A DNA stretch of 64,000 nt from Lotus japonicus. Taxonomy: Eukaryota > Streptophyta > Magnoliopsida > Fabales > Fabaceae. The position numbers and the translations under genes are program-made. This document shows positions 22,994-33,065 of the stretch, in pieces. The stretch's first letter is position 1; the number at the start of each line of letters is the position of its first letter. The DNA is taken from the NCBI RefSeq assembly GCF_012489685.1, contig NC_080041.1:23859780-23923779 (forward strand), given 5' to 3'. Under the pieces are notes generated by a model, which had not been told where the DNA came from, did no database searches, and saw nothing but the letters and a program-made list of their open reading frames with translations.

Positions 22994-23142
22994 TCGTGTG
23001 AGAAGAGAATCACTACCTGATCCTTGAATAAATTGCACATATGTGAATTTTGCTTAGACTCCCAACTCAGAACTTGGCTAGTCAAACAGCCAAGGAAAGT
23101 TTCACCTATTTAAGAAGATAAAACCAGCCCCTCAACCGAAAA
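22641..23142 (-). other. Unassigned sequence between gene fragments
   Basis: AT-rich, possibly intron-like sequence upstream of the PPR exon on the minus strand. It contains a (TA)n microsatellite at 22954-22991 and no recognised exon. Confidence 0.3.
22954..22991. repeat. (TA)n microsatellite
   Basis: An uninterrupted run of about 38 bases of alternating A and T. Confidence 0.95.
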
Positions 23143-23280
23143 CTACTGCCAAGAAGCAATGTGTCCACTTGACATGGCTCAACCATCAGCTAAAGAGACA
23201 GCCATAGCTAGCATCATCTGCTCCTCATAACTCTCAGGAACAATGGGGTCTGTGGCAGTGGCATTTAACCACAACCGGTG
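23143..23280 (-). pseudogene. C-terminal fragment of a DA2-type RING E3 ligase
   Basis: The 46-codon frame reads WLNATATDPIVPESYEEQ, MMLAMAVSLADG, stop, AMSSGHIASWQ, stop. The phrase IVPESYEEQMMLAMAVSLA followed by a terminal WQ matches the C-terminal tail of DA2/GW2-family RING E3 ubiquitin ligases (seed and organ size regulators), where it reads VPESFEEQMMMAMAVSMAE..WQ. The first stop interrupts the region and no RING domain is nearby, so this is an isolated, broken exon. Its orientation is the same as the PPR fragment. Confidence 0.7.
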
Positions 23281-24568
23281 CCCAATAGTAATAAAAAAAT
23301 CAAATATACTAATAAAAAATCAAATAATCTTGAGTCTTCCATTTACTTCAACCATTCTTTTCTAATACTGGGACTGAAATTTGATTGCACCTAGATCTTT
23401 CTTCAACCTTCCTTCAATCACAAACATAGAGCAGAAAAAAGTGAGAATAAGAGAATTATTCCAAATGATCCTTGGTAGAAGAAAGTAAAGTACAAACAGA
23501 TGTGCTGTAATAGAAAGAAAAAATTAAAAATGAAACTTCAGTTGATTAACAAAAGAGACTTACCCTTGATAGAAGAAAACACCTTGCTATGAAGACAACT
23601 CCATCTAAATATGCAACATCACATGGTCTAGCAACTTGAGCAAGCAATCATTCTGATAACGTTCATGCCAAAAGGTACTAAATTTCACAGAGGAGAGTAA
23701 AAACATTTGTCAGTCTATATTTCAAAATAACTGATCCAAATTTAAAATCTAACAATAATAGGCAAAACACAGCATACATTTGGGCATGGACTTTGAAGGA
23801 GTTTTCCCCAATTTTAAAACCCCAAAATCTGTTAGCAAAGACAATTACCAAAGGGAAGTGGACAATATACAGCCTGAGAAAAGAAACAGAAACGAAAATA
23901 GTAAACCTTCTCAAAATATCACAAAGGTTGTTGAGTAAGTCTCATCTATGACCTCACCTTAAATCGTTACCTGCCAAGTTTTGTTTATAAGAATGAATCA
24001 TAAATTGTATGATTATAAGAATAAATGTCAACGACAATGAGATGTCCAAGTAACACAACCTTGGTTTCACATCAACAACCCTTCAACTACAAACTCCACA
24101 ATTATAGCTTACTGCCCTACTGATTCCAGATAAACAAAAGCAGGCATTAGATTAAGTCATACTATATTTTTAGCATATATGTCATAAAAAATAAAAGCAT
24201 TCATCGTGTCTGCAAACCTAAAAAACAATGAGCATAAGCAGGGATATAAAGCATTGGGAAAAATCCATCTAAGCATAGTTCACCAAACTTAAGATACACT
24301 GCCTAACTTAAGATCCATGTTAGCATAGTTCACCAACGACCAAGACTATATCCAAAAACAAAGTGTTGGTAACAACTCTTTCCAAAATTGCATCATGTTC
24401 ATTCAAGCTAGTTTTTTAAGCATTGTTTCCACCCCAATGAAATAGTTATGATTCACTAAGTTGGGTAAAAATACATATCACCTAAAACACAAAGCCCAAA
24501 AATGAGAATCTTTATCACTGTGCAGCGAATAAAACAGTTTCAGTCTTTTCCAAAGACTTAGCCTAATT
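23281..24568 (-). other. Unassigned interior of the fragment mosaic
   Basis: A minus-strand segment at about 23566-23640 could encode RPCDVAYLDGVVFIARCF between splice-like signals, but I do not recognise it. The rest is AT-rich and looks intronic. Confidence 0.25.
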
Positions 24569-24694
24569 TCACTTCACCTCACATTCAGATTCAAGTTTAT
24601 TAACTCTAAAGTTCAATGTGGCAATTTCTTCTGCCAATGAACTGCTGCGGAATGAACTCCCTTCCTTGAAAGCATCATGAATCTGATCTAATAC
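24569..24694 (-). pseudogene. Exon-like fragment, coiled-coil tail, unidentified
   Basis: A 41-codon frame follows the acceptor-like TTACAG and ends in TGA. It contains VLDQIHDAFKEGSSFR, LAEEIATLNFR and VNKLESECEVK. The heptad-like pattern and terminal stop suggest the last exon of a coiled-coil protein. I cannot name the parent gene. Position and orientation match the other captured-looking fragments. Confidence 0.4.
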
Positions 24695-25605
24695 CTGTAA
24701 TTAGCAAACATAAGGTTTAGATATTGTTAGTCCTTAGCAAAAGTCACCCATAAAGTTCTGTTCTACATAATAGAAAAAACCAAGCCAACAACAATATAGA
24801 TAAACTGTGATTTACTTATGTAGGCCGGTGGTTTAGAAATTTTATGCTTTACATAATAACTTGGGAACATGTTGGTTTAAAAAGATAGATTGGACTAAAA
24901 CATTTGTGATGATTTTCAACTTTCAAGATCTCATGTTCAATATATAAGAAAATATTAGTGAGATATCAGTTATATCATTAAAAAAGTTCATATTTTGATA
25001 GATGTGTAACTAAATATGCAAGAAGATTATGAAGCACTATGTTTCTTCTTCCAAAGGAAGAGAAGATATCGACACAAAATTGATGAAAAGATACAGACAT
25101 ACCTCTGGTTGTCATCTGGTTGCAGTTTCTCTTGTGCTCTGGACCTTTCTAAATGACCAGGTTTAGGTGTCGTGGTGAGGACTTCTCTTAGCTGGAACCC
25201 TGGCTTTTGTTTTACCCTTCCCACATAACAACCACCACAAACCAGGTTAAACCCATGAAACTTTTGCTCCCTTTTACTGAAAAATGAAGATACATGCATT
25301 GGCCAACTCTTCCTTATGATAGAATTTTACTTAAATTTAAAAAAAAAATAGAGATGACAAAGATACAGTACTTGAACAAAAACAGAATAGAACAAAAGAA
25401 AAGCAGAAAAAGAAAAGGAGACAAAACGGATTAAGAAGCCTAAGTTCAGTTTGCAGTATATACTCCTTGTGTTACCACGATCCCAGTCGGAAAAAAACTC
25501 TACAGCACACATCACCACAAAATCTCAAGCCATGATAAAAACCAGAGTACAGCACCCGCGAGTCAAAGTTGTGCAGCTTCCTTCCCTCATAATAGTAATA
25601 TACTA
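24695..25605 (-). other. Unassigned; one exon-like segment
   Basis: Around 25115-25260 on the minus strand a frame containing GGCYVGRVKQKPGFQLRE and LQPDDNQR ends at a donor-like GTATGT. It may be another exon, unidentified. Nothing else is supported. Confidence 0.25.
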
Positions 25606-25878
25606 TCTGAATTTAACACTCTCTTGAAAGAGAGCCCAAATAAGATAAATCATTTTGATCCCTGACTTGGAAAAAATGACCTGCATTGCTGTTTGCTTCC
25701 TAAAAAGACAATAAATATACCAACTCATTAGTATGTCTATCAGCATAAAAAACAGCACAAGCATCCAGAGCATTTCCATAATCCTGAACAGCCAAAGCAT
25801 ACTACATGCGTTCACCAGCTTCATGGATAACATCACAGCGCATTGCTTTTAATCTCTCGTGTTCATTCACCTTTTTTA
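25606..25878 (-). pseudogene. Exon-like fragment with in-frame stops, unidentified
   Basis: After a GGCAG acceptor the minus strand encodes KKVNEHERLKAMRCDVIHEA and GERM, a stop, YALAVQDYGNALDACAVFYA, then a second stop and a weaker continuation. The helical, charged pattern looks like real ancestral coding sequence that has decayed. I do not recognise the family. Confidence 0.4.
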
Positions 25879-26599
25879 CTGCCTATTAAGTTGCAAAAGA
25901 AGAAAAATTAATAACAGTAGTGGCAGAAAATCTTAAACCAAAGTCAGATTAGATACTGATAAGAGATAGGTGAATAAATCCCCAACATCTTAATATGGAA
26001 TAAGAAACATACTTCACAACATATTTAACAGTCTAAAAAAGAAATAACTTAATAAAAGGGAAAAATGAAGGAGAAAATCGCTTAACTAAGTAGCCTATAA
26101 AAGATCAAATGCAGTGAAAAAATTAGAAACAATTCAAAAGAAGAATAGGCAGTGAAGCCCACCCCTCTTAAACACTGAGCATGCATATGACACCCAACAT
26201 TTGAGAGCAGATTTCTAAATCCAGCTATTTAAACCAACAGGAAGAACATAACTTACAACTTATAATAACAGGAGCTCATTTCTATCACCTAAATCCAAAG
26301 CTGAAAGAGTAATGAATCACAAAAGATGATGATGAAGGAGCATGAAAGCCATCTGATATATATATATATAGATAATGTTAGGAGCACAGTAACATATACC
26401 AATTCATACATCAAAACGACTTACAAATAGACATAATAATAGATTAATACAAAATACACTTAAGAGATGATGTCTATAGCACAATCTTCAACATGGATAA
26501 CCTTAATTGCTTAGTATACTTCTCAACATATGCCTTCTTCTAGTGAAAAGGATCTTAAACTCATGTGAAGAAGCTCTCAAACTTCCAGTGTTGTGACAA
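25879..26599 (-). other. Unassigned interior of the fragment mosaic
   Basis: AT-rich sequence with no recognised exon. A short TA run lies near 26356-26370. Confidence 0.25.
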
Positions 26600-26753
26600 A
26601 AGCAAAATATGTGATTTTGTAAACCTTCCCTGGATATGGCTTGGAAGGTTCAACAGTAGGGGACATCTCCTACTTCCTAATAACCCTTGCTTTAATCTTC
26701 CAGGCTACTCTACCAGGGCATAAACTTCGAATGAAACTCATGTATCCAGACAT
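26600..26753 (-). pseudogene. RPA-like OB-fold protein, N-terminal fragment
   Basis: From the ATG at 26753 the minus strand encodes MSGYMSFIRSLCPGRVAWKI then KARVIRK and a stop at 26672-26670. After a shift of frame, EMSPTVEPSKPYPGK continues. The WKIKARVIRLWE-type opening is that of the plant replication-factor-A-like OB-fold proteins that are abundant in legume and other dicot genomes and are encoded by many Helitrons. The first strand of the OB fold is present and the rest is missing. A TATA box lies 106 bp upstream. It is broken by a stop and frameshift. Confidence 0.65.
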
Positions 26754-26858
26754 GGTGCAATGAAAACAGAGAGATCGGTGAAATCAGTGCAAATAAAGAA
26801 GATTTTTTCAAACAGACTGAGAGGGAAAATGTGGTGATTGGGAGTTCAAAGCAAGGGG

Positions 26859-26866
26859 TATTTATA
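26859..26866 (-). promoter_or_regulatory. TATA box upstream of the RPA-like fragment
   Basis: The minus strand reads GCTATAAATACCCC, a near-consensus plant TATA box, 106 bp before the RPA-like ATG. The fragment therefore retains its own core promoter. Confidence 0.6.
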
Positions 26867-27408
26867 GCAAAAATTATCAACTACACTGACAGAACCATAC
26901 CAGTAGCACATGTAGGTAATCAGAATACAAAAGTGTAAAAGTAGTCCGAAAATTAATTGAGAATTGGATTGATACTGACCATTTGAACACAGATCAACCT
27001 TTGAAGATGCATTCAAACCCAAGACTTGTCCAACTGAGGAGAAAGCATGACGAAGGAACAGTAGACGACAGCGAAGATAAATGAATCATCAGATCAATCT
27101 GAAAAAACAACGTGATAGATTGGTCAATAGTGGGTAAAAACGAAGTTCAACACGGGAAGAAATCTAGGGTTCCGACTAAGGAAAATAGAAGGAAATCCAA
27201 GCAAGGGGAGAGAGGGTAGCGAGGGTAAGGCAACACGCCATTGCCAGTTAGGGTTGATTTGAGAGAGGAGCAGAGTGGGTAGAGAGGGAGAGCAACATGC
27301 CATCGCCAGCTAGGGTTGATTTGAGAAAGGGATGAAGACAGGTTGGGTGGGGAACGACGTCGTATCCAAGAGGGAATTAGATTTCCCACCTCATCCATTA
27401 GAATTGCC
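26867..27408. other. Unassigned sequence upstream of the RPA-like fragment
   Basis: Contains two related blocks (GGGTAGCGAGGG.. near 27215 and GGGTAGAGAGGG.. near 27276, each near CGCCA and CTAGGGTTGATTTGAG), a short local duplication of about 65 bp. The long open minus-strand frame across this region is low-complexity and covers a MITE, so I do not call a gene. Confidence 0.3.
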
Positions 27409-27589
27409 ACCCCACTAAAATACTCCGGAAGATTAAGTTCTGGAGTGCTCCAGAAGTTAAACTTCCGGATCGTATCAGTTGGTTTATTTACTACGCACTT
27501 AAATTTGGCACCCTCATTTTTAAATGACTTCGGAAGTTTATCTTCCGGAGCGCTCCAGAACTTAATCTTTCGGAGTATTTTAGTGGGTG
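27409..27589. mobile_element. Foldback MITE with CCGGAAG-rich arms
   Basis: The left arm starts CACCCCACTAAAATACTCCG and continues AAGATTAAGTTCTGGAG. The right arm is its inverted copy ending CGGAGTATTTTAGTGGGTG. The arms are about 60 bp with few mismatches around a 55-bp spacer. Each arm contains smaller palindromes (CTTCCGGAG, CTGGAGTGCTCCAG). The superfamily is uncertain; a CACTA-like origin is possible from the CACTA-type ends. Confidence 0.7.
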
Positions 27590-30500
27590 AAAGGCTTAAG
27601 TTTTGGGGAAAAAAAGGAGAAGATAAATGAAAGAAAGCCAGGTGGCGGAAGCTCATTGGTTGTTTCTTATGAATAGTAACTGGAGAATAAGATGTAGTAG
27701 ATTGCATTTGCAATATGTCCCTTTGAGGCGATTCTTGCGGCAGTTTTGCCAACTGCTGCAGATTACTAACATATAGCGTTGCCTTAGCATTGCGGTTTTT
27801 CATTAATTGGAGCATTTTTATAGCAGCGGTTTGTGAAACTGCCGGGAATTATATATAAGATTTGAAATATGGTTGCGGGTTTCATTCGCTAAATTCAGAC
27901 GAACCCTAATCCTAAATCATTCCAGGTTTCGCTCCTTCTCTTCTTCTCTCCTTCCATGTCTTGCTTTCTTCTCCACTTTCATCCATTTTCTGTTGCAATT
28001 TCGTTCCCTTCATTCATGGAAGAAACAAGTTCTTTTGGTTTTTTTGAAGATGCTGAGATATGTTTTTCTGTGCAGGTAATGCGCTTTTGAAGATGATGTA
28101 GCCATTGATCCTTGTAATTGGTTTTATAGGTGTGTTTTTTCAGTTCATAGCATGCATTAGGCTTGCTATCTTTGCTTTTGTATCTTCTGAAAGCTTCTGA
28201 TTGAGCTCTTGTCTTCTCACTGGAATTTATTCTTAATTTTCATGATCCTGGTCTGTTTCTTTCACTAGAATTTGAACTGGTTGTGTTCACAGCTTCTGGT
28301 TTGTCTTTTTCTTACCTAATGGAAAGAAGGTCATATGGAACTTTAAAATTGGTACACCACCAGTAAGTAACCATGTCTAGTAACTAAGTTAGGATCAAGT
28401 TAAAAAAAAGTTACTGCTCTGTGCTATCCAGCCAAAAAGAAAAAGTGAATTTAGAAATTAGAAACTGTTGTTTAGTTCCATAATTTCAATTCAGCTAGTA
28501 GACTTATCAATAGACTTCGTGTGTTCGCTTTATAATTTGATACTGAAATCATTTCTTTCAGGGATGTCTATTATCAGTGCTGTTTTCTTCCTGTTTATCG
28601 TTTAGTTCCATATGCATTACTGGATAGTCAACTAGCAGATTGACTAGTGATTATTTTCTTTGAAACAGAACCGCAAAAGATTTTAGAAGTGTGACATATT
28701 AGACATGTAAGGACTATTCTAAATCTGTCTCAGGAAGTGCTTTTCTCTCTAATGATTATCTTAAGTCTGATCCAAATTTAAATACTTCCTTTTATTTTCC
28801 GAGATTATGCTGTACCCCAAATACTAATATCTGCATTTGTAGTCTTAGTCACAGTTGTTCGAGCTATATCATTTGCTTATAGCCTTCTTATGAAGTCATG
28901 TGTTTGCTTCTTGTGTTATTTTTTTTAGATTTACTTCATTCTCTAATCTGTCAAGGGATCTCAATTTCATTGAACCTACACGAATCGCTGGACTACTCAA
29001 CGAAGGACACTTCCTACATCTCTTAAGTTTACTGGTAAACACATATCTTACCTATATACATATACTGCTTCATTTCTACTATAAACCATGTACTAAGTAA
29101 CCACTAAAGGTAAGCACATATACTTTCTACATCTTTTAAGTTGTTTACTGGCAAGCACATTTTTGAACTAGTTTAAATAATATTGGCGGGCATAATTAAT
29201 TGTCATGGAAACACTTGGTGTATTAAACTTACTTAACCTCTTCCTTGCTTTCAAAATTAACTTTTCAGTTATCACTACAAACATGTTCTCTTACACTATT
29301 TTTGTTAGAGTAGAGTTAGGAAAAAGAGAAAGAGATATACATCATAATCATTAGCTGAACATTTGATATATATTATGGGAACAATTTTTGTTCTAAAATG
29401 ACTTCATATTGTTTTTTCTGCAAAATATTTTTCATATATATTGTAGTCTTTTTGAAGAGATAAGAAAACAGTTCAGCATTTAAATCCTGGTTTCAATGAT
29501 CTTATCCATGACAGATCTTATTTTAATTAAAAAAAACTTCTATATGTCGGTCGTCACATAGGCTATGTTGTAATGGTGGATTAGTTTGTAGAGGTTACAA
29601 AAGAGTATAACTATAAGCTTCTCTTTGATACTTGTCACCTGTGTTTCCTACAGGGACGTTCTTATCTACCAACCCTGTTAGTGAAAGCCTGAAGGGAGAC
29701 TTCAGTCGTTGTGTGTTACGTCACTCAAGACTTCACAATCTATGTTTGGTTTTGTAAACATTGTTCTGTTGATTGTTGAATAAGAATACTAAACATCAGA
29801 GAAAATGCTTAAAATCATTAAGATCAATCTTAGATGGTTACACTACTATAGATGCCACACATTCTCTTACAAGTCTACCTGTATCGTTTTGTATCCTGTA
29901 TGCTTACCCTTTTACTATGGTCCCAGCTTAATGGAACCTAGCTTGTCTCTTGGGTAGGACTAATGCAACTTAATGGAACCTAGCTTGTCTCTTGGGTAGG
30001 ACTAAAGCAACTTAATTTGAATTGTTCTAGAATCTAGACTTACTAAAGTATAAGCTTAGGACTGATCTCATACATGAATTACCTGGTGATAGTTGCAATA
30101 TACTAATATACCCAAAAAAGTTATATTTCTTACCTCTTTTATATCTCAATTAATTATCAACTTTATTATGATGCTTTTGCTTTTTTTGATCTCATGCATA
30201 AAGGTCTCAATGGTTATTTTTATCTCCATATGTATGTCAATTTATACTTTTCCTCACAACTTTTATTACCACTCTTTAATGCTCCGGAAGTATGAAGAAA
30301 TTAACCCACCCAACGTGCAAGATACATGCTTCATTACTGAGAGCACATTCAAAAAAAGAAGCATGTGCGTGCTCATGGTTGTGGAGAGTCTCCTATCATC
30401 ACCCATGTGTAATGATTTTAGACTAATATCTTCATATTTGGCACCTGCATAATTTAACTACTTAACCAACTGTTCATTTACTTCAAGGTCTTTAATCTTG

Positions 30501-30735
30501 GAGGACATTGTGTGTATTCGTCTTGATCACTCTTTTATATATATGCTTGTGGGACATTGTGTACTTAACTAGCTGTTTTCTATTTTTGTAGTGTGAACTG
30601 ATCTGCAAGCTGGAGTCAACCACAGATATTAGGTGAGGCAATTAAGTCACATACCAAGAGCAGAAACCAAATCTAGAAGTCTAAACAAGTTAACCAATGC
30701 ATTGATTTAGTTTTGTTATTCTAAATAAATCGTAA
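27590..30735 (+). other. Transcript-like region without recognised coding
   Basis: From about 27880 the plus strand looks like a transcribed locus: a leader-like CGAACCCTAATCC, then pieces bounded by splice-like signals (for example an acceptor TTTTTTTTAG at about 28928 with a donor GTAAAC at 29035, and CCTACAG at about 29654). None of the potential exons encodes a protein I know. It could be a long non-coding RNA, a decayed gene or another captured 5' region. A 42-bp tandem duplication is at 29927-30010. Confidence 0.3.
29927..30010. repeat. 42-bp tandem duplication
   Basis: Two direct copies of a unit starting CTTAATGGAACCTAGC and ending in ACTAATGCAA or ACTAAAGCAA, with one difference seen. 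It is recent by its similarity. Confidence 0.9.
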
Positions 30736-30904
30736 GAGCATCTCCAATGGTAGTATTTAATGTTAAATACATACTCATATGAGTATCTTTTACCATTGGA
30801 GTACATATTCAATTCCAACATGGCAAAGATGAGTATGTGGGAATAGATACTCCACACTAGACTTGAAAAGTGAGCTTGTATTTATTACAAGCACTTACCA
30901 TTAA
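30736..30904. mobile_element. Partial Tourist-like MITE (outer)
   Basis: Begins GAGCATCTCCAATGGTAG after TAA and contains an internal inverted piece TACCATTGGAG (30793-30803). Its right end is missing; the sequence is interrupted at ACCAT by the MITE starting at 30905. Confidence 0.5.
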
Positions 30905-31131
30905 GAGCATCTACCTCCATCATATTTAAGTTGCAAATATAATTAATTAAAATGGATATAAATAATAAAATATATAAATGTGAAGTTGATTGTGAGATCC
31001 ACTGTAGAAACTTTTAAGAGTTGTTGGGTTGAAGTAAAAAGTTAGTAAAATGTTGTAGATGATGTGGCTTATGGGGAATTGTAAAAAATGAAGTGTAAAT
31101 ATTTTAGTGAGTATGATGGATGTAGATGCTC
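30905..31131. mobile_element. Tourist-like MITE, 227 bp (inner)
   Basis: Terminal inverted repeats GAGCATCTACCTCCATCATA and TATGATGGATGTAGATGCTC with one mismatch, flanked by the 3-bp duplication TAA (30902-30904 and 31132-31134). The TWA duplication and GAGCATC ends indicate a PIF/Harbinger-derived MITE. It is nested in a related element. Confidence 0.85.
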
Positions 31132-31149
31132 TAAGTATTGAATCAGTGA

Positions 31150-31619
31150 ATCTAGTAATGTGATTTCTCCGTTTGTATTCACCTGTAGGAAGAGTATTTA
31201 CACAAGGGAATCTGAATAGTTTATTTGTGCTTACCTATTCAGCTCTAACTGGAACCATAACAAAACTGTAACAGAATAACTGGTTTAAGTTAGAATACTT
31301 CAACTAACTAAAGGACCTAACTATTGTCTAATACTCCCCCTTAAGTTGGGAGGCATATATCAAGGACTCCCAACTTGGTCAATATGATCTCGAAAACAGG
31401 GTCCTGCTATGGGTTTAGCTAGACAATCTGCGAGCTAATTCTGAGAGGAGACATGATTTAGTTGAAGCCTGAATTGACATGCCGCCTATGAAATGGGCAT
31501 CAATGTCCATGTGTTTTGACCATTCATGGGACGTGGGATTGGTGGCGCGAGACATGGAAGAAACGTTATCAAAGAAAACCATCATAGAAGTTAAATAAAT
31601 GTCAAACACTTGATGGTAG
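31150..31619 (-). mobile_element. Ty1/copia 3' fragment: RNase H, PPT and partial LTR
   Basis: On the minus strand 31619-31415 encodes a decayed copia RNase H end (FDNVSSMSRATNPTSHEWSK, HMDIDAHFIGG), matching the family pattern DN..A..L..NP..H..KHI-DI--HF. After the stop comes the purine tract AACTTAAGGGGGAG at about 31345-31332 followed by TATTAGAC, the probable LTR start (TG changed to TA), and then LTR-like sequence to about 31150. The rest of pol is missing upstream, where a hAT MITE has inserted. Confidence 0.75.
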
Positions 31620-31627
31620 CTCTTATC

Positions 31628-32119
31628 CAGGGCCGGTCCCGATATTTTAGATGTCCTGGGCAAATAATAAAAATGGACCCCTAATAATTTTTTTTAAAGA
31701 ACATTGTCTATTTAAATTGTAAATAGCATCAACAACTTCAAAAATATGTTACACTTATTTATTTAAGAAATTCAGCGGTTGATAATTCGTCACTACTTTT
31801 GTGACGAAAGTTTTCGTCACTTATTTATTCAAGAAATTCAGCGGTTGATAATTCATCACTACTTTTGTGACGAAAGTTTCCGTCACTATAAATTATATAA
31901 AATTTTAAAAACATCATACAAAATGTAGCAAGAGTCAGATTCGAACCCGGGCTTCCAGGGTCTTAACCAGCCTTAATGTTGCCAACAGGGCTGACATTTC
32001 TTACTCTAATAATTTAGCGTTTTTTTATTATAAACGTTTAATGAAAATTTTTTTGGGGCCCCTTCTTTTTGGAGGCCCTGGGCTGTGGGCCTGCTTGCAC
32101 AGGCCTAGGGCCGGCCCTG
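31628..32119. mobile_element. Non-autonomous hAT element, 492 bp
   Basis: The ends are CAGGGCCGGTCC and its inverted GGCCGGCCCTG. The 8-bp target duplications are CTCTTATC (31620-31627) and CTCTCATC (32120-32127), with one mismatch. CAGGGCCGG is a typical plant hAT terminus. The interior is non-coding and includes a 66-bp tandem repeat at 31752-31887. Confidence 0.9.
31752..31887. repeat. 66-bp tandem repeat inside the hAT element
   Basis: Two direct copies of a unit starting CACTTATTTATT and containing TTCAGCGGTTGATAATTC. Each contains the inverted pair GTCACTACTTTTGTGAC, so each unit can form a hairpin. Confidence 0.9.
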
Positions 32120-32129
32120 CTCTCATCAG

Positions 32130-33065
32130 GTTCCTACCAAAAGCTGTGCTCAAGTCCCTCCCAATTTACACTCTTTTAGAAGGGCAAGGAATTCGAGTGG
32201 ACCAATGAAGCCGAGCAGCAGGCATTCAAAAGCTCGAAAGAAACATTCATCATCCTCTAGTACTATCGAGACCAACCCCTGAGGAGGTACTATACCTCTA
32301 CTTGGTCGTGCGCGACAAGACAATAAGTTTAGTCTTTGTCCGAGAAGCACCAGGCAGTCAGGAACTGGTCTACTTTGTGAGAAAAGCTTTGCAGAGCGCC
32401 AAAACACGAAACCAGAAGCTAGAGAAAGTAGTCTTCGTCCTCCTTACCACAACTCCCTGACTAAGGCAGTATTTCCTATCTCACATGATAGTCATCAGAA
32501 CTGACCTCCTAATTCATCAAGTTTTACATAAACCTGATCTAGCTAGCCACGTGATCCATTGGGCTATCGACCTCTCAAAACACGACATTTGGTATGAACC
32601 TAGGTAGGAAATCAAGGCCCAAGTGCTCGCTGACTTCCTTCTATAGTTTATAGAAGACGAATACCTAAGCCCGAACATCACATGGACAATCCATGTTGAC
32701 TGATTCAACAACAAGAAAGAAGGATGAACGAGAATTATCTTGAAAAGCAGCACGGGCATAGTCGTCGAACAATGCGTTCGATTTAACTTTCATACGACTA
32801 ATAACCAAGCCGAGTACGTAGCTTGCATCGCGGGGGTCCTCCCCCTACAGATTTAAAAGAGCCACGATTGACTCAAGCCCATCAAGAGGCACCTAACCAA
32901 TGGATGGATCCCAAAATACAGAAAAGGGGTGAACAAACTCGTCGGAGATAGTACTCTGTTATCAACGGAAATTTATACAAGATAGGATTTTTCACCCCCT
33001 CCTAAAGTGTCTCGACAAAGAAAATTCGTTGTAAATTCTCATAAAAGTTTATGAAGGCCTGAAAA
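32130..33065 (+). pseudogene. Ty3/gypsy pol relic (Tat-like RNase H to integrase)
   Basis: Read across several frames and stops, the plus strand shows WTNEAEQAFKSSKE, LYLVVRDKTISLVFVREA, YFVRKALQSAKTR, NQKLEKVVFVLL, ASHVIHWAIDLSKHDIWYEP, QVLADFLL, FHTTNNQAEYVACI and, near the end, LLKCLDKENS with ILIKVYEG. These follow the order RT/RNase H connection, tethered RNase H, second RNase H-like domain and integrase zinc finger of Tat/RIRE2-type elements. There are many stops, no LTR is joined, and the element is long dead. Confidence 0.8.

Noticed and set aside
27147..27815. 222-codon open frame on the minus strand
   Set aside because: It runs through the foldback MITE and a duplicated low-complexity block, has no recognisable domain, and its composition follows the underlying repeats.
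29820..29860. TCTATAGTAGTG on the minus strand as the Helitron 5' end
   Set aside because: It has an A before TC as expected but no family comparison supports it, and it lies well beyond the last captured fragment. Kept only as a weak candidate.
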